This document shows, piece after piece, positions 33,067 through 42,136 of a stretch of DNA of 64,000 bases. How positions within the stretch are numbered: the first letter of the stretch is position 1; each line of letters begins with the position of its first letter. The notes below the pieces were generated by a model that was given only the letters and a program-made list of their open reading frames with translations, did no database searches and was not told the DNA's origin. This DNA is from Azotosporobacter soli (GTDB taxonomy: Bacteria > Bacillota > Negativicutes > SG130), in assembly GCF_030542965.1 (NCBI RefSeq), contig NZ_JAUAOA010000022.1, forward strand, positions 1-64,000, in the 5' to 3' direction. The position numbers were made by a program, and so were the translations under genes.

Positions 33067-34068
33067 CTAATAACTCATCCATTTCGTGGGAACAAAAAGT
33101 TTTTCAAACAACTGCACCGCATAGCCATCGGTAAGGCCGGCAATATAATCGACGATCGTTGTCTCCAGTCCCCATCTATCTTCACGCTCTAAATATTCAC
33201 GCGGTAATTTATCCGGCTGCGCAAAAAAATAATCATATAATTTATGGATCACATACTGCGCTTTTTTTCGATCTACTTCTAATTCAGACGCACGATAGAT
33301 CCTCTGAAACATAAATTCGCGAAACAGCCCCATCGCCGCCGTCACTTGTTCAGACATCCGTATTTCGGTGCGACCTTGCGACTGTTGTATCATATCTGCC
33401 ACCATGATCATGATCATGCTGGATGGTTTTATGCCCAGTACGGTGCTTACTTCCTTCGGCAGGTCCTCGATTTTCAAAAGTCCGGCGCGAATGCCGTCGT
33501 CATAGTCATGACAAAGATAGGCGATGCGGTCGCCAATCCGCACGATATTCCCTTCCAACGTGAATGGTTTATTCTCGCCGGTATGATTTAAAATGCCATC
33601 CTTCACTTCGAGCGTCAGATTCAGCCCTCGCCCTGAACGCTCCAAGAATTCCACGACGCGCAAGCTTTGTTCATTATGACGATAACGTCCCAAGATATCC
33701 TGTAACGCATATTCGCCCGCATGGCCAAAAGGCGTGTGCCCGACATCATGCGCCAACGAAATAGCTTCCGTCAAATCTTCATTCAGCTGCAATCCTCGTG
33801 CAATCGTCCGGCAAATTTGCGCCACCTCGAGACTGTGCGTCATACGCGTCCGATAATGATCCCCCGGCGATATATAGACCTGTGTCTTATGTTTTAGACG
33901 CCGAAAAGCTTTCGAGTGAATGATCCTGTCGCGATCGCGTTGAAAAGTCGTACGAAATTCGCACGCGGTTTCCGTTTCGGCTCTTACGGCATCCTTACTC
34001 CGCGTCGCCGTCGGCGCCAGCAACTGCTCTTCCTGTTCTTCAATGCGTTCGCGTATTGTCTTGTCCAT
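33067..34068 (-). CDS. dgt: dGTPase-like deoxynucleotide triphosphohydrolase
   Basis: A 333-residue HD-domain enzyme of the dGTPase type, splitting dNTPs to nucleoside and triphosphate. Motifs include FRRLKHKTQVYISPGDHYRTRMTHSLEVAQI, the HD pair in SLAHDVGHTPFGHAGE and a later DYDDGI Asp. The length suits the shorter type-2 form. The start at 34068 fits the family N terminus (MDKTIRERIEEQEEQLL); an ATG 12 bases earlier is also possible. It is divergent from the LptA-like gene and upstream of dnaG, a position common in Firmicutes. Confidence 0.92.
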   Translation of the reverse strand: MDKTIRERIEEQEEQLLAPTATRSKDAVRAETETACEFRTTFQRDRDRIIHSKAFRRLKHKTQVYISPGDHYRTRMTHSLEVAQICRTIARGLQLNEDLTEAISLAHDVGHTPFGHAGEYALQDILGRYRHNEQSLRVVEFLERSGRGLNLTLEVKDGILNHTGENKPFTLEGNIVRIGDRIAYLCHDYDDGIRAGLLKIEDLPKEVSTVLGIKPSSMIMIMVADMIQQSQGRTEIRMSEQVTAAMGLFREFMFQRIYRASELEVDRKKAQYVIHKLYDYFFAQPDKLPREYLEREDRWGLETTIVDYIAGLTDGYAVQLFEKLFVPTKWMSY

Positions 34069-34111
34069 CTGTCGCCACATCCTCCCGCCCTATGAAAACA
34101 AACATTTTTCT

Positions 34112-34120
34112 GCTATAATG
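34112..34120 (+). promoter_or_regulatory. Extended -10 promoter for the LptA-like gene
   Basis: TGCTATAAT, a perfect TGn extended -10, about 25 bases ahead of the start. No good -35 is visible at 17 bases. Confidence 0.6.
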
Positions 34121-34144
34121 ATAGCCAGAAAGAAGGTGAACCCT

Positions 34145-34624
34145 ATGAAATCTCGCATATCAATCAGTTTGCTCGTACTGCTTCTTTTGTTCTGTTCCAG
34201 CGCATTTGCCGCTAAGCCCGTCATTAAAGCCGATCAACAATATCTTGATATCAATACCGGGCTATACGTCCTAAACGGTCATGTCTATATCGAAGGCGCC
34301 AACCGCGTCATCACCGCCGGGCAGGCAAAGATAAATATGTCCAGCATGGAAGTCTGGGCCTCTGAAGGCGTCAGCCTCCGCCAAGATGATATTTACTTCA
34401 CCGGCGATACTGTTTATATTTACGGTACGCAAAACAGAGCCGACATAACCGGCAACGTCACCTTGTCTCGCAGCGGGTTGAAAATCCAAGCGCTCCAAAC
34501 AGAATACAATTGGGATACCAAGGTCGCTACCTTTACCGGGCAAGTCCAGGTGGCGCAAGACGGCGTTCCGCCCTACACGGTTGAGAGTCTGAATTATAAC
34601 GTGGTCACAAACACCATACTGTAA
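34145..34624 (+). CDS. Exported OstA/LptA-like protein
   Basis: A 159-residue protein with a signal peptide (SISLLVLLLLFCSSAFAA) and an OstA/LptA-like beta-rich domain: DQQYLDINTGLYVLNGHVYIEG, ITAGQAKINMSSMEVWASEGV, DDIYFTGDTVYIYGTQNRADITGNVTL. LptA carries lipopolysaccharide across the periplasm in diderm bacteria. Length and repeats of short strands fit, but substrate is not proven and it could bind another lipid. GAAGGTGA precedes the ATG. It stands alone on the plus strand with its own promoter and terminator. Its presence supports an outer membrane. Confidence 0.82.
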   Translation: MKSRISISLLVLLLLFCSSAFAAKPVIKADQQYLDINTGLYVLNGHVYIEGANRVITAGQAKINMSSMEVWASEGVSLRQDDIYFTGDTVYIYGTQNRADITGNVTLSRSGLKIQALQTEYNWDTKVATFTGQVQVAQDGVPPYTVESLNYNVVTNTIL

Positions 34625-34631
34625 ATTTCAG

Positions 34632-34678
34632 CACGCAAAGCACCCCCGTCCGAATGGTCAGGGGTGTTTTTTCGCGTG
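34632..34678. terminator. Terminator after the LptA-like gene
   Basis: A stem of AAAGCACCCC with GGGGTGTTTTTT, extended at its base by CACGC/GCGTG, lies between convergent genes. A T run follows on the plus strand, and an A-rich left arm can serve the minus strand. Confidence 0.82.
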
Positions 34679-34687
34679 TCTAAGCGT

Positions 34688-35521
34688 TCAGGCTTCAACG
34701 CTACGAATCGCACAGCCGTTCTCCCTTACCAATTGGAGAATCTTGCCCGCGGTCTCTTCAATCGCCTTATTCGACACATCCAGCACGGGGCACTGCAAAC
34801 GCTCCATGATCTTTTTCGCATAAGCCAATTCCGCTTCGATACGCAAATCATCGGCATAAGCGGACTGTGCATCGAGTCCCATCGAACGAAGTCTTTCCAT
34901 ACGGATATTATTCAGCTTCTTCGGGTCAATGATTAGGCCGACAATACGGCAAGTCGGGATTTCAAATAATTGCTCCGGCGGTTCTACCTCCGGAACAAGC
35001 GGTACATTGGCCACCTTAATCATCTTGTGAGCCAGAAACATGCTCAGCGGCGTCTTCGATGTGCGTGAAACGCCGACCAAGACAATTTCCGCTTTTTTCA
35101 AACCCATCGGATTTTTTCCATCATCATATTTCACAGCAAACTCAATCGCTTCAACCCGCTTGAAATAATCATCGTCCAAACGATGAATCAAACCAGGTCT
35201 CAATTTCGGCGACATTCCTGACATTTTCTGACCGGCTTCCAGCATTGGCCCCATGATATCAACAGTAGGAACTCCGATTGCAATCGCCTGATCTTTCAGC
35301 GCCGCCCGAAGCTCCGGATTGACCAACGTATGGCAAATGAGGCTACGCTGGCTGGCGGCTTCGCGCATCGTGCGTTCCAACTGTTGCACCGTCTTAATAT
35401 TAGGCACTCGCATAATTTCAAAGGTACCTTCTTCAAATTGGCTGGCCATTGCACGCGCGATCATTTCGGCCGTTTCACCGACGGAATCCGATAATGCATA
35501 AATCACCGTCACAGGACTCAT
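34688..35521 (-). CDS. Pyruvate,phosphate dikinase regulatory protein (bifunctional kinase/phosphorylase)
   Basis: A 277-residue DUF299 protein (YqfL type), which inactivates pyruvate phosphate dikinase by ADP-dependent phosphorylation and reverses it by Pi-dependent dephosphorylation. The family hallmarks are VIYALSDSVGETAEMIARA at the N terminus and the P-loop-like LVGVSRTSKTPLSMFLA near residue 150. It lies between glyS and the LptA-like gene in a position conserved in Firmicutes. The dikinase itself is not in the window. A terminator separates it from glyS, so it needs its own promoter. Confidence 0.93.
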   Translation of the reverse strand: MSPVTVIYALSDSVGETAEMIARAMASQFEEGTFEIMRVPNIKTVQQLERTMREAASQRSLICHTLVNPELRAALKDQAIAIGVPTVDIMGPMLEAGQKMSGMSPKLRPGLIHRLDDDYFKRVEAIEFAVKYDDGKNPMGLKKAEIVLVGVSRTSKTPLSMFLAHKMIKVANVPLVPEVEPPEQLFEIPTCRIVGLIIDPKKLNNIRMERLRSMGLDAQSAYADDLRIEAELAYAKKIMERLQCPVLDVSNKAIEETAGKILQLVRENGCAIRSVEA

Positions 35522-35592
35522 TATCTATCACCTGCCTTTCTTTACATATACGCCCCACATCTGGAAAATCCTTCTCTTTACGCAAAGCCAAG

Positions 35593-35633
35593 AAAAAACT
35601 CTGCGCCGAACGATATCCGGCGCAGAGTTTTTT
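35593..35633 (-). terminator. Terminator after glyS
   Basis: A perfect 16-bp stem AAAAAACTCTGCGCCG with CGGCGCAGAGTTTTTT and a nine-base loop, directly downstream of the glyS stop. Confidence 0.93.
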
Positions 35634-35643
35634 CTTTTTTCTC

Positions 35644-37704
35644 TTATGCAGTGACAATCTTGCTAAGATCGACAACTGGCGTCGCCATCGAAACAATAGC
35701 ATGCAACAACGACAACCGATTTTCCTTCACCGCAATATCGTCCGCCATTACCATTACAGCATCAAAGAAAGCATCAATCGGCTCTGCCAATTCGCCCAGC
35801 GTCGAAAGCAATTCAGCAAACTTCTTCGCTTCAAGCAACACCGCAGCCTTGTCTTGCACAGCCGAAACCCGCTCGAACAAAACAACCTCCGCCGGATCGC
35901 TGAGCAATTCTTTCTTCACGCGACTCGTACCGCCATGCTTCAGCAAATTAGCCGCCCGTGTGAACGACTGCGCCATGGCCAGCCAATCCTTTCCGTCAAC
36001 AGCCTCCGCAACCGCTTGCGCACGCAGCCACGCATCATAGACATCATCGCAGCCCACGGCCATAACGGCATCCACAATATCATAACGAATGCCCGCTTCG
36101 GAGAGAACATTCTTCAAGCGTAAACGGAAAAAATCCGCCAGCTCGTTCATCAGTTTTTCCTTTTTGTCCGGCGCGACATGCAAGAGTTCCGCACTGGCCT
36201 GACAGAGTTTCAACAGCGATACATGGTAACGCCCAGCCAAGAGAATATTGACAATGCCGAGAGCCTGCCGTCGTAACGCATACGGATCCTGTGAGCCTGT
36301 AGGAATCAGTCCGCGACTAAATGTCGCCACAATATTGTCCATTTTGTCAGCAATGCTGACCGCTTGTCCTGCGGGAGTAGCCGGCAGCTCATCACCGGCA
36401 AAACGCGGCAGGTAATGTTCAAAAATCGTTTCTGCGACCGCGTCCGATTCACCGTTTAATTTGGCATATTCACGCCCCATGATGCCTTGCAGTTCAGTAA
36501 ATTCACACACCATACCGGTAACAAGATCTGCCTTCGCCAACAAGGCACCGCGCGCAATATCTTTCGCTTCCGTCTTGGCGATGCCAACCGCATCGGCTAC
36601 CGCCAACGACAATTTCCCTAGGCGTTCCACCTTGTCATGCATCGTTCCCAGACCATCCTGGAATACAATCGTCTTTAATTTTTCGACCCGCTGAGCCAGC
36701 GAAACTTTCTTGTCTTCTTCAAAAAAGAACTTTGCATCGGCAAGGCGTGCGCGCAAAACGCGTTCATTGCCATGACGTACGATGTCGATATGTTCGCTGC
36801 CGCCATTGCGCACGGTGATGAACATCGGCAACAAACTGCCGTCCACCTTTTTCACCGGGAAATAACGTTGATGCTCACGCATCGGCGTCATGACCGCTTC
36901 CGGAGGCAATGCAAGATATTCCTCTTCAAAGCGGCCGCATAGCGGCGTCGGATATTCGACCAGATAGACGACTTCTTCCAGCAGCTCTTCATCAATGCTG
37001 GCGACGCCGCCCTGAGCTACCGCCAATTCCTGAACCTGTTGGCGGATCAGATTGCGCCGTTCATCCTGGTCCACTAATACATGTTGCTCACGCATTGTCT
37101 GTAAATATTGATCAATGGAAGCAACGGCGAACTCACCGCTGCTAAGAAAGCGATGCCCCCTCGTTTTATTGCCGGAAAGAACGCCGGTAATTTCCACCGG
37201 GACAACCTTTCCATCCAGCAATGCCAACATCCAGCGAACCGGACGGACAAATTTGACATCCCAGTTGCCCCAGCGCATATTTTTAGGAAAAGCGAGTCCA
37301 GACAGTAAGTCTGTCAAGAATTGCGCCATGACCGTTTCCGTAGCCTGCCCTTTTTCTTCGACAATCGCATATACATAGCCGTCACGCTGCACCAGTTCTT
37401 CCACGCTAACGCCTTGCCCTCGCGCAAAACCAGCACAGGCTTTCGACGGATTACCAGCCTCATCATAGGCGATTTTCAAAGACGGCCCCTTACTCTCTTT
37501 GACCACATCCGCCTGACGTTCCGCGATCCCTCTTACGGTCAAGACCATGCGTCTCGGCGTACCAAGCGCTTTCAATTCGCCATGTGCAATCCGAAGCTCC
37601 GCCAGTTTCGTACGCGCCAGATTATCTAACTGTTTCAGCACGCCTGGCATAAAACGCGCCGGAATTTCTTCCGTCCCTATTTCAAACAGCAATTCTTGCG
37701 CCAT
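35644..37704 (-). CDS. glyS: Glycyl-tRNA synthetase beta subunit
   Basis: The 686-residue beta chain of the alpha2beta2 glycyl-tRNA synthetase. The N terminus (ELLFEIGTEEIPARFMPG) and the PTPLCGRFEEEYLALPPEAVMTPMREHQRYFPV block are diagnostic. The C-terminal part has the HD-like region (FAGDELPATPAGQAVSIADKMD) and an anticodon-binding domain. It follows glyQ closely and shares its T-box leader. Confidence 0.97.
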   Translation of the reverse strand: MAQELLFEIGTEEIPARFMPGVLKQLDNLARTKLAELRIAHGELKALGTPRRMVLTVRGIAERQADVVKESKGPSLKIAYDEAGNPSKACAGFARGQGVSVEELVQRDGYVYAIVEEKGQATETVMAQFLTDLLSGLAFPKNMRWGNWDVKFVRPVRWMLALLDGKVVPVEITGVLSGNKTRGHRFLSSGEFAVASIDQYLQTMREQHVLVDQDERRNLIRQQVQELAVAQGGVASIDEELLEEVVYLVEYPTPLCGRFEEEYLALPPEAVMTPMREHQRYFPVKKVDGSLLPMFITVRNGGSEHIDIVRHGNERVLRARLADAKFFFEEDKKVSLAQRVEKLKTIVFQDGLGTMHDKVERLGKLSLAVADAVGIAKTEAKDIARGALLAKADLVTGMVCEFTELQGIMGREYAKLNGESDAVAETIFEHYLPRFAGDELPATPAGQAVSIADKMDNIVATFSRGLIPTGSQDPYALRRQALGIVNILLAGRYHVSLLKLCQASAELLHVAPDKKEKLMNELADFFRLRLKNVLSEAGIRYDIVDAVMAVGCDDVYDAWLRAQAVAEAVDGKDWLAMAQSFTRAANLLKHGGTSRVKKELLSDPAEVVLFERVSAVQDKAAVLLEAKKFAELLSTLGELAEPIDAFFDAVMVMADDIAVKENRLSLLHAIVSMATPVVDLSKIVTA

Positions 37705-37708
37705 AATA

Positions 37709-38584
37709 TTAGTTACCCCCTTTCAACATCGGATAGCCTAGTTTTTCACGCTGTTCCAGATACCCCTGCGCGCAAAGTCGTGCCATATTGCGCACCCGGC
37801 CGATAAAGCCGGTCCGTTCGCTGACGCTGATCGCGCCGCGCGCATCCAGCATGTTGAAGGTATGTGAACACTTCAAAACATAATCGTATGCTGGTAAAAC
37901 AAACCCTTTATCCAAAACTCGGATCGCTTCTTTTTCGTACATATCAAAGAGTTGAAATAAGAGTGCCGTATCGGCAATTTCAAAATTATATGTGGAATGT
38001 TCCACTTCGTTGCGGTGAAAAACGTCGCCATAGCTGACGCCGTTAACCCATTCCAGGTCGTAGACGTTTTCCTTGCCTTGGATATACATGGCTAACCGTT
38101 CCAGACCATACGTAATTTCGACGGCAACCGGCTTAACATCGATACTGCCTACTTGCTGAAAATAAGTGAATTGAGTAATTTCCATGCCGTCGAGCCACAC
38201 TTCCCAACCCAAGCCCCACGCGCCAAGCGTCGGAGATTCCCAGTTATCCTCAACGAAGCGGATATCATGCTTTGCCGGATCAACGCCGAGCCTCGCCAAA
38301 CTTTCCAGATACAGTTCCTGGATATTGTCCGGCGATGGCTTCATGATGACTTGGTATTGATGATGTTGAAACAAACGATTCGGATTATCGCCGTAGCGTC
38401 CGTCTGCCGGACGACGAGACGGTTCCACATAGGCCACGTTCCAAGGTTCCGGTCCTAAGGCTCGCAAAAAGGTGGCCGGATTCATCGTACCCGCGCCTTT
38501 TTCCACATCATAAGGCTGCATCAGGATGCAATTTTGTTCCGCCCAAAACGTTTGGAGCGTCAATATCATTTCTTGAAAAGTCAT
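37709..38584 (-). CDS. glyQ: Glycyl-tRNA synthetase alpha subunit
   Basis: The 291-residue catalytic alpha chain: [18 protein letters not shown] at the N terminus, [47 protein letters not shown] and the [25 protein letters not shown] segment. AGGAGG precedes the ATG at 38584. It is controlled by the upstream T-box element and is co-transcribed with glyS, which starts five bases past its stop. Confidence 0.97.
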   Translation of the reverse strand: MTFQEMILTLQTFWAEQNCILMQPYDVEKGAGTMNPATFLRALGPEPWNVAYVEPSRRPADGRYGDNPNRLFQHHQYQVIMKPSPDNIQELYLESLARLGVDPAKHDIRFVEDNWESPTLGAWGLGWEVWLDGMEITQFTYFQQVGSIDVKPVAVEITYGLERLAMYIQGKENVYDLEWVNGVSYGDVFHRNEVEHSTYNFEIADTALLFQLFDMYEKEAIRVLDKGFVLPAYDYVLKCSHTFNMLDARGAISVSERTGFIGRVRNMARLCAQGYLEQREKLGYPMLKGGN

Positions 38585-38645
38585 GGTCGCGCCTCCTTGT
38601 ATTCCTGTTTTTCCAAGCAATGCAGTGCGTCAAATGTCAGGTAAA

Positions 38646-38905
38646 CAAAAAAGCCTCCCGTCCACTGTAACACATCTTGCATGTTACAGGGACGAGAGGC
38701 TTGAGACTCCCGCGGTTCCACCCTGATTGACCGCAAACAGCGGCCCGCCTTCATGATTATAGCGGTTTTTACTAGCTGGCCTGCCTACACATTCCAGTTT
38801 TCCTCCCGCGGCTCCGAAATGCCTTCATCGTCTTTGCCGGACTCACACCCTCCCCGGCTCGCTTGCTATGACGACTACTGTTTTTCATCATTGCCTTCGA
38901 TAACT
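38646..38905 (-). promoter_or_regulatory. T-box riboswitch (glycine), glyQS leader
   Basis: The minus strand carries the T-box sequence AGGGTGGAACCGCGGG at 38709-38724, followed by a strong terminator (38646-38702). A Stem I region precedes it, with GAGGGTGTGAGTCCGGC and an internal loop where a GGC triplet (38821-38823 on the plus strand as gcc) can be the glycine specifier. Uncharged tRNA-Gly would pair with the T-box and open the terminator. The specifier assignment is inferred. Confidence 0.95.
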
Positions 38906-38912
38906 ACTGTCA

Positions 38913-38941
38913 AATATACCAAAGACAAGCGTAATTGTCAA
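38913..38941 (-). promoter_or_regulatory. Promoter for the T-box leader and glyQS
   Basis: The minus strand has -35 TTGACA (38936-38941), a 17-base spacer and -10 TATATT (38913-38918). It overlaps the end of the DUF4342 gene. Confidence 0.88.
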
Positions 38942-39354
38942 TTGGTCTTATCCTCGTCATCAACGGTTGTTTCTTCGCGACTGCCATCCGTGCGCACGAC
39001 TTCAATCGAACATTTTTTGAAAACAGCTGCCAACATGCCAAGAGCCGCGATTTGCGGCAGTACAACTGCGCCGATCGCGCCGATTGTCACCGGAATTTCA
39101 ACCAGCACCTTGCCTTCGCTCTTAACGCAAATGCGATTGACATTCCCCTGGCGCACAAGATCCTTTACTTTGTCGACGACTTCGCCGCTACGCAAAGAGA
39201 ATTCTTCGGTCCACCCCTTTGGTTTATGCGTTTCCAGGTGGATTAGCGCTTCAATCACACTGCCCTGACAAGCTTCTAGTGCAGCCTTTGCTTCTCGATA
39301 GGATACCCCGGTACGCTCTTTTACGGCATCAATTTTTTCCAAGGTGATTTCCAT
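38938..39354 (-). CDS. DUF4342-family protein with UBA-like domain
   Basis: A 138-residue protein: residues about 1-45 form a UBA/TS-N-like helical domain (LEKIDAVKERTGVSYREAKAALEACQGSVIEALIHLE), and residues about 50-130 match DUF4342, with VKDLVRQGNVNRICVKSEG and a hydrophobic GAIGAVVLPQIAALGMLAAVF that could insert in or lie on the membrane. No function is established. The start at 39354 fits the UBA-like domain; the ATG at 39369 is five residues earlier. It lies after recO in the same direction. Confidence 0.85.
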   Translation of the reverse strand: MEITLEKIDAVKERTGVSYREAKAALEACQGSVIEALIHLETHKPKGWTEEFSLRSGEVVDKVKDLVRQGNVNRICVKSEGKVLVEIPVTIGAIGAVVLPQIAALGMLAAVFKKCSIEVVRTDGSREETTVDDEDKTN

Positions 39355-39381
39355 ACAAACGCCTCCCATGCTTTTGATTTT

Positions 39382-40116
39382 TCATCTGCCCACCTGCCGG
39401 ATAAATTCGGTGGATTTCAGAGGTTTATCTAAACAGTGGATCAAATAGTCCAACACCAGTCTTTCTGCTTGCACCAGCGTACTGCCGGTGATCTTAAATT
39501 CCGGCGGCGACATCCAATCCAATCTGCTCAGGACTTGAAGAAAAAGAATGGTTTCCGCATTGATCATTACCATGTTGTTCTCATTGCCGCACGTTTGGCA
39601 GCAACAGCCTCCGCTGCGACTGTCAAAGCGCGCAATCTCACTGTCCTTACCACAGAAAACACAGTAGTCAAGTCGGGGACTCAGCCCCATCTCACCCAAT
39701 ACCTGCCATGCCCAGGCCAGCGCAACCAGACGCGGATTTTTACGGCCGAGAAGCGTAAGCGCCGCCAGAAGCTTGTCAAACAATTCACTTTCCGGCTGGC
39801 GTTCCGGACAAAGTTCATTCAGCACTTCCAACATGAACATTCCATACGCCATCCGAGAAAGGTCTTCTTTTATATTACGAAAACTATTTTTGATTTCACA
39901 TTGTTTTACCTGTTCAAACACTTTGCCCGGCAACAAGGATACTTCAACATGCGAAAAAAGTTGCATGCCCCCCGCTAACTGGCTACGCGGGCGCTTAGCG
40001 CCATACGCGAGCGCGCTGATCTTACCCATATCACGGGAAAAAAGCATCACTAAGCGGTCACTTTCTCCCCAGTCTTTGACCGATACTACAACGGCTTCCG
40101 CCTGATATCGTCCCAT
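39382..40116 (-). CDS. recO: DNA repair protein RecO
   Basis: A 244-residue RecO. It has an N-terminal OB fold (AEAVVVSVKDWGESDRLVMLFSRDMGKISALAYGAKRPRS) and a helical region with a zinc site (CVFCGKDSE ... CCCQTCG). RecO loads RecA in recombinational repair. The start at 40116 is where homology begins and lies two bases after the TGA of the CNNM/CBS gene; a longer frame to 40215 runs inside that gene. Era and recO are neighbours in many Firmicutes. Confidence 0.95.
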   Translation of the reverse strand: MGRYQAEAVVVSVKDWGESDRLVMLFSRDMGKISALAYGAKRPRSQLAGGMQLFSHVEVSLLPGKVFEQVKQCEIKNSFRNIKEDLSRMAYGMFMLEVLNELCPERQPESELFDKLLAALTLLGRKNPRLVALAWAWQVLGEMGLSPRLDYCVFCGKDSEIARFDSRSGGCCCQTCGNENNMVMINAETILFLQVLSRLDWMSPPEFKITGSTLVQAERLVLDYLIHCLDKPLKSTEFIRQVGR

Positions 40117-40117
40117 T

Positions 40118-41428
40118 TCATTCTTCTTTCTCGACAGTCGGCTCAATCCGTTCCGCTTTAACGCGAATGATTCGAAAGCCGCTCGATTCCAACACGGTAA
40201 ACTGATATTCGCCAATCATCACTGCATCGTTAATTTCCGGCTTGCGTCCAATCAGCGCAAATAAGTAACCGCCAATCGTATCCTCTTCATGTTCTTCCAA
40301 ACGAATCGCCAAAACATCGGTAACCTCATCTAGCAAGACGCGGCCATCGAATTGATAAACGCCGTCTTGCATGCGTTGGATTTCCGGCGCCACCACTTCA
40401 TCATGCTCGTCTTGAATGTCGCCGACGATTTCTTCCAAAACGTCTTCAAGAGCCACCAACCCGGCCGTTCCGCCATATTCGTCAGCAACCACCGCCAGAT
40501 GGATGCGGCGTCGGCGCATCAGCTGCAGCAGCTTGGCCACCGACATACTTTCCGGTACAACAAGAATTTCACGCATCACCAAACGCAAGTCCACATCTTG
40601 CGTCTTGCACAGATCAAAATCCATTAAATCGCGAATATGGATCATCCCTACAATATTGTCCTTATCGCCTTGGCATAGCGGATAACGGGTATGATTCGTC
40701 TCCCTGACCACTTTCATGTTTTCCTCATAGGAATCTTCAAGATACAAACAAATCATATCTTGACGCGGCACCATGATTTCACGTGCCAGGCGATCGGCAA
40801 AATCAAAGACATTATCGATCAATTCACTTTCCATCTGATTTAAAACGCCGCCGCGCTGGCTGGCGCTTAGAATCATGCGCAATTCCTCTTCCGAATGTGC
40901 TAATTCCGCCTCATTGGCGGGTTTAATTCCAAGGATAGACAAGATAGCACGCGCGGTTCGATTAAAGAGAAGAATCACAGGATAACCAATTTTATGAAAA
41001 ACATAAAGCGGCCAACTGCAAAACAACGCCAATTTTTCGGCACGTTGTATCGCCATTGACTTCGGCACCAATTCGCCAATTACGATATGTAAAAAAGTAA
41101 TAATCGTAAAGCCGACCGCAATACTCAAGGGGCCCAGAAGCCACGCAGCGTCCGGCATTATCTGAAGCAAAACGGGTTCCAGTAAGGAAGCAATCGCCGG
41201 TTCGCCCAGCCAGCCAAGCGCCAATGATGCCAGGGTAATGCCCAATTGCGTCGCACCGAGATACGTGTCAAAGGAGCTTAATATTTTCAAAGTAAGCTGC
41301 GCCTGGCTGTCTTCTTGCTGTGCAAGTTCTTCCAAGCGAGTCTTCCGCACCTTGACCATGGAAAACTCCGCAATAACAAAAAATCCATTCAGCAAAACTA
41401 AGAGCAGCGCTACCGCCACTTTAATCAA
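40118..41428 (-). CDS. CNNM/HlyC-CorC family membrane protein with CBS domains
   Basis: A 436-residue protein with an N-terminal DUF21/CNNM membrane domain (four helices, about 1-190), a pair of CBS domains (about 205-340, with MVPRQDMICL and VALEDVLEEIVGDIQDEHDE), and a C-terminal CorC_HlyC domain. Family members are linked to Mg2+ or Co2+ extrusion. The annotation haemolysin is historical and not supported as function. It abuts recO. Confidence 0.92.
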   Translation of the reverse strand: MIKVAVALLLVLLNGFFVIAEFSMVKVRKTRLEELAQQEDSQAQLTLKILSSFDTYLGATQLGITLASLALGWLGEPAIASLLEPVLLQIMPDAAWLLGPLSIAVGFTIITFLHIVIGELVPKSMAIQRAEKLALFCSWPLYVFHKIGYPVILLFNRTARAILSILGIKPANEAELAHSEEELRMILSASQRGGVLNQMESELIDNVFDFADRLAREIMVPRQDMICLYLEDSYEENMKVVRETNHTRYPLCQGDKDNIVGMIHIRDLMDFDLCKTQDVDLRLVMREILVVPESMSVAKLLQLMRRRRIHLAVVADEYGGTAGLVALEDVLEEIVGDIQDEHDEVVAPEIQRMQDGVYQFDGRVLLDEVTDVLAIRLEEHEEDTIGGYLFALIGRKPEINDAVMIGEYQFTVLESSGFRIIRVKAERIEPTVEKEE

Positions 41429-41481
41429 GCTATATAAGGGCGAGTCGATATTTCATCTCTCCTTTTATTGGTCTTCACCGC

Positions 41482-42081
41482 CTAGGATGCATTGCTTGCT
41501 GCTTCACTAGCCTTCGGCATGACCGCTCCGGCCGTCAACAAGTATTGCAGAACGCTTTCCTTCGTCACATCCAGTTTGGTGACGCTTCGGCTAGGCACTA
41601 AAATATTGAACCCCGAAGCCAGATTCAAACTCATCGGAATAAAAACACAGACATAGGGCTCCGGCAAAGCCGTCGCAATCGGCTGTGACGGTTCCGCCAC
41701 AACAAAACCAATGGCTCGGCTCTCTGAGTGCGGATAAGGCACCAAGACCGCCTGACGGAACATATCTTCCGATTTAAACACGGCGCTTGAAAGTTGCTTG
41801 ACGCTGCCGTAGATAAACTTGATACCGGGAATCGAACTCAAAACTCGTTCGCCTAAAGCCAGTATCCGGCGCGTCAGCCAATAACTCGACGACCAGCCCA
41901 CCAAAATGATCAAGGCAAAGACCACCACCAGGCTAAGACCGGGAAACTGTATTGGCAGATATTGGCCCAGCAATTTTTCTGCGAAAACAAACAACTGTGC
42001 CACGACCGCATACGTAATCGCCAGCGGAACAATCACCATCAAGCCATTCAAAAAACGCTTGGACATCCAGTTCATAGTCAC
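41482..42081 (-). CDS. DUF502 membrane protein
   Basis: A 199-residue DUF502 protein with two N-terminal membrane helices (GLMVIVPLAITYAVVAQLFVF and LSLVVVFALIILVGW) and a soluble C-terminal domain (GIKFIYGSVKQLSSAV ... PMSLNLASGFNILVPSRSV). The family has no established bacterial function. It lies between era and the CNNM gene in the same direction. Confidence 0.9.
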   Translation of the reverse strand: MTMNWMSKRFLNGLMVIVPLAITYAVVAQLFVFAEKLLGQYLPIQFPGLSLVVVFALIILVGWSSSYWLTRRILALGERVLSSIPGIKFIYGSVKQLSSAVFKSEDMFRQAVLVPYPHSESRAIGFVVAEPSQPIATALPEPYVCVFIPMSLNLASGFNILVPSRSVTKLDVTKESVLQYLLTAGAVMPKASEAASNAS

Positions 42082-42136
42082 ATTCCTCTTTATTCCAAAT
42101 CATATCATCGGTGACTGCCAGCGTCAACCAAATGAC

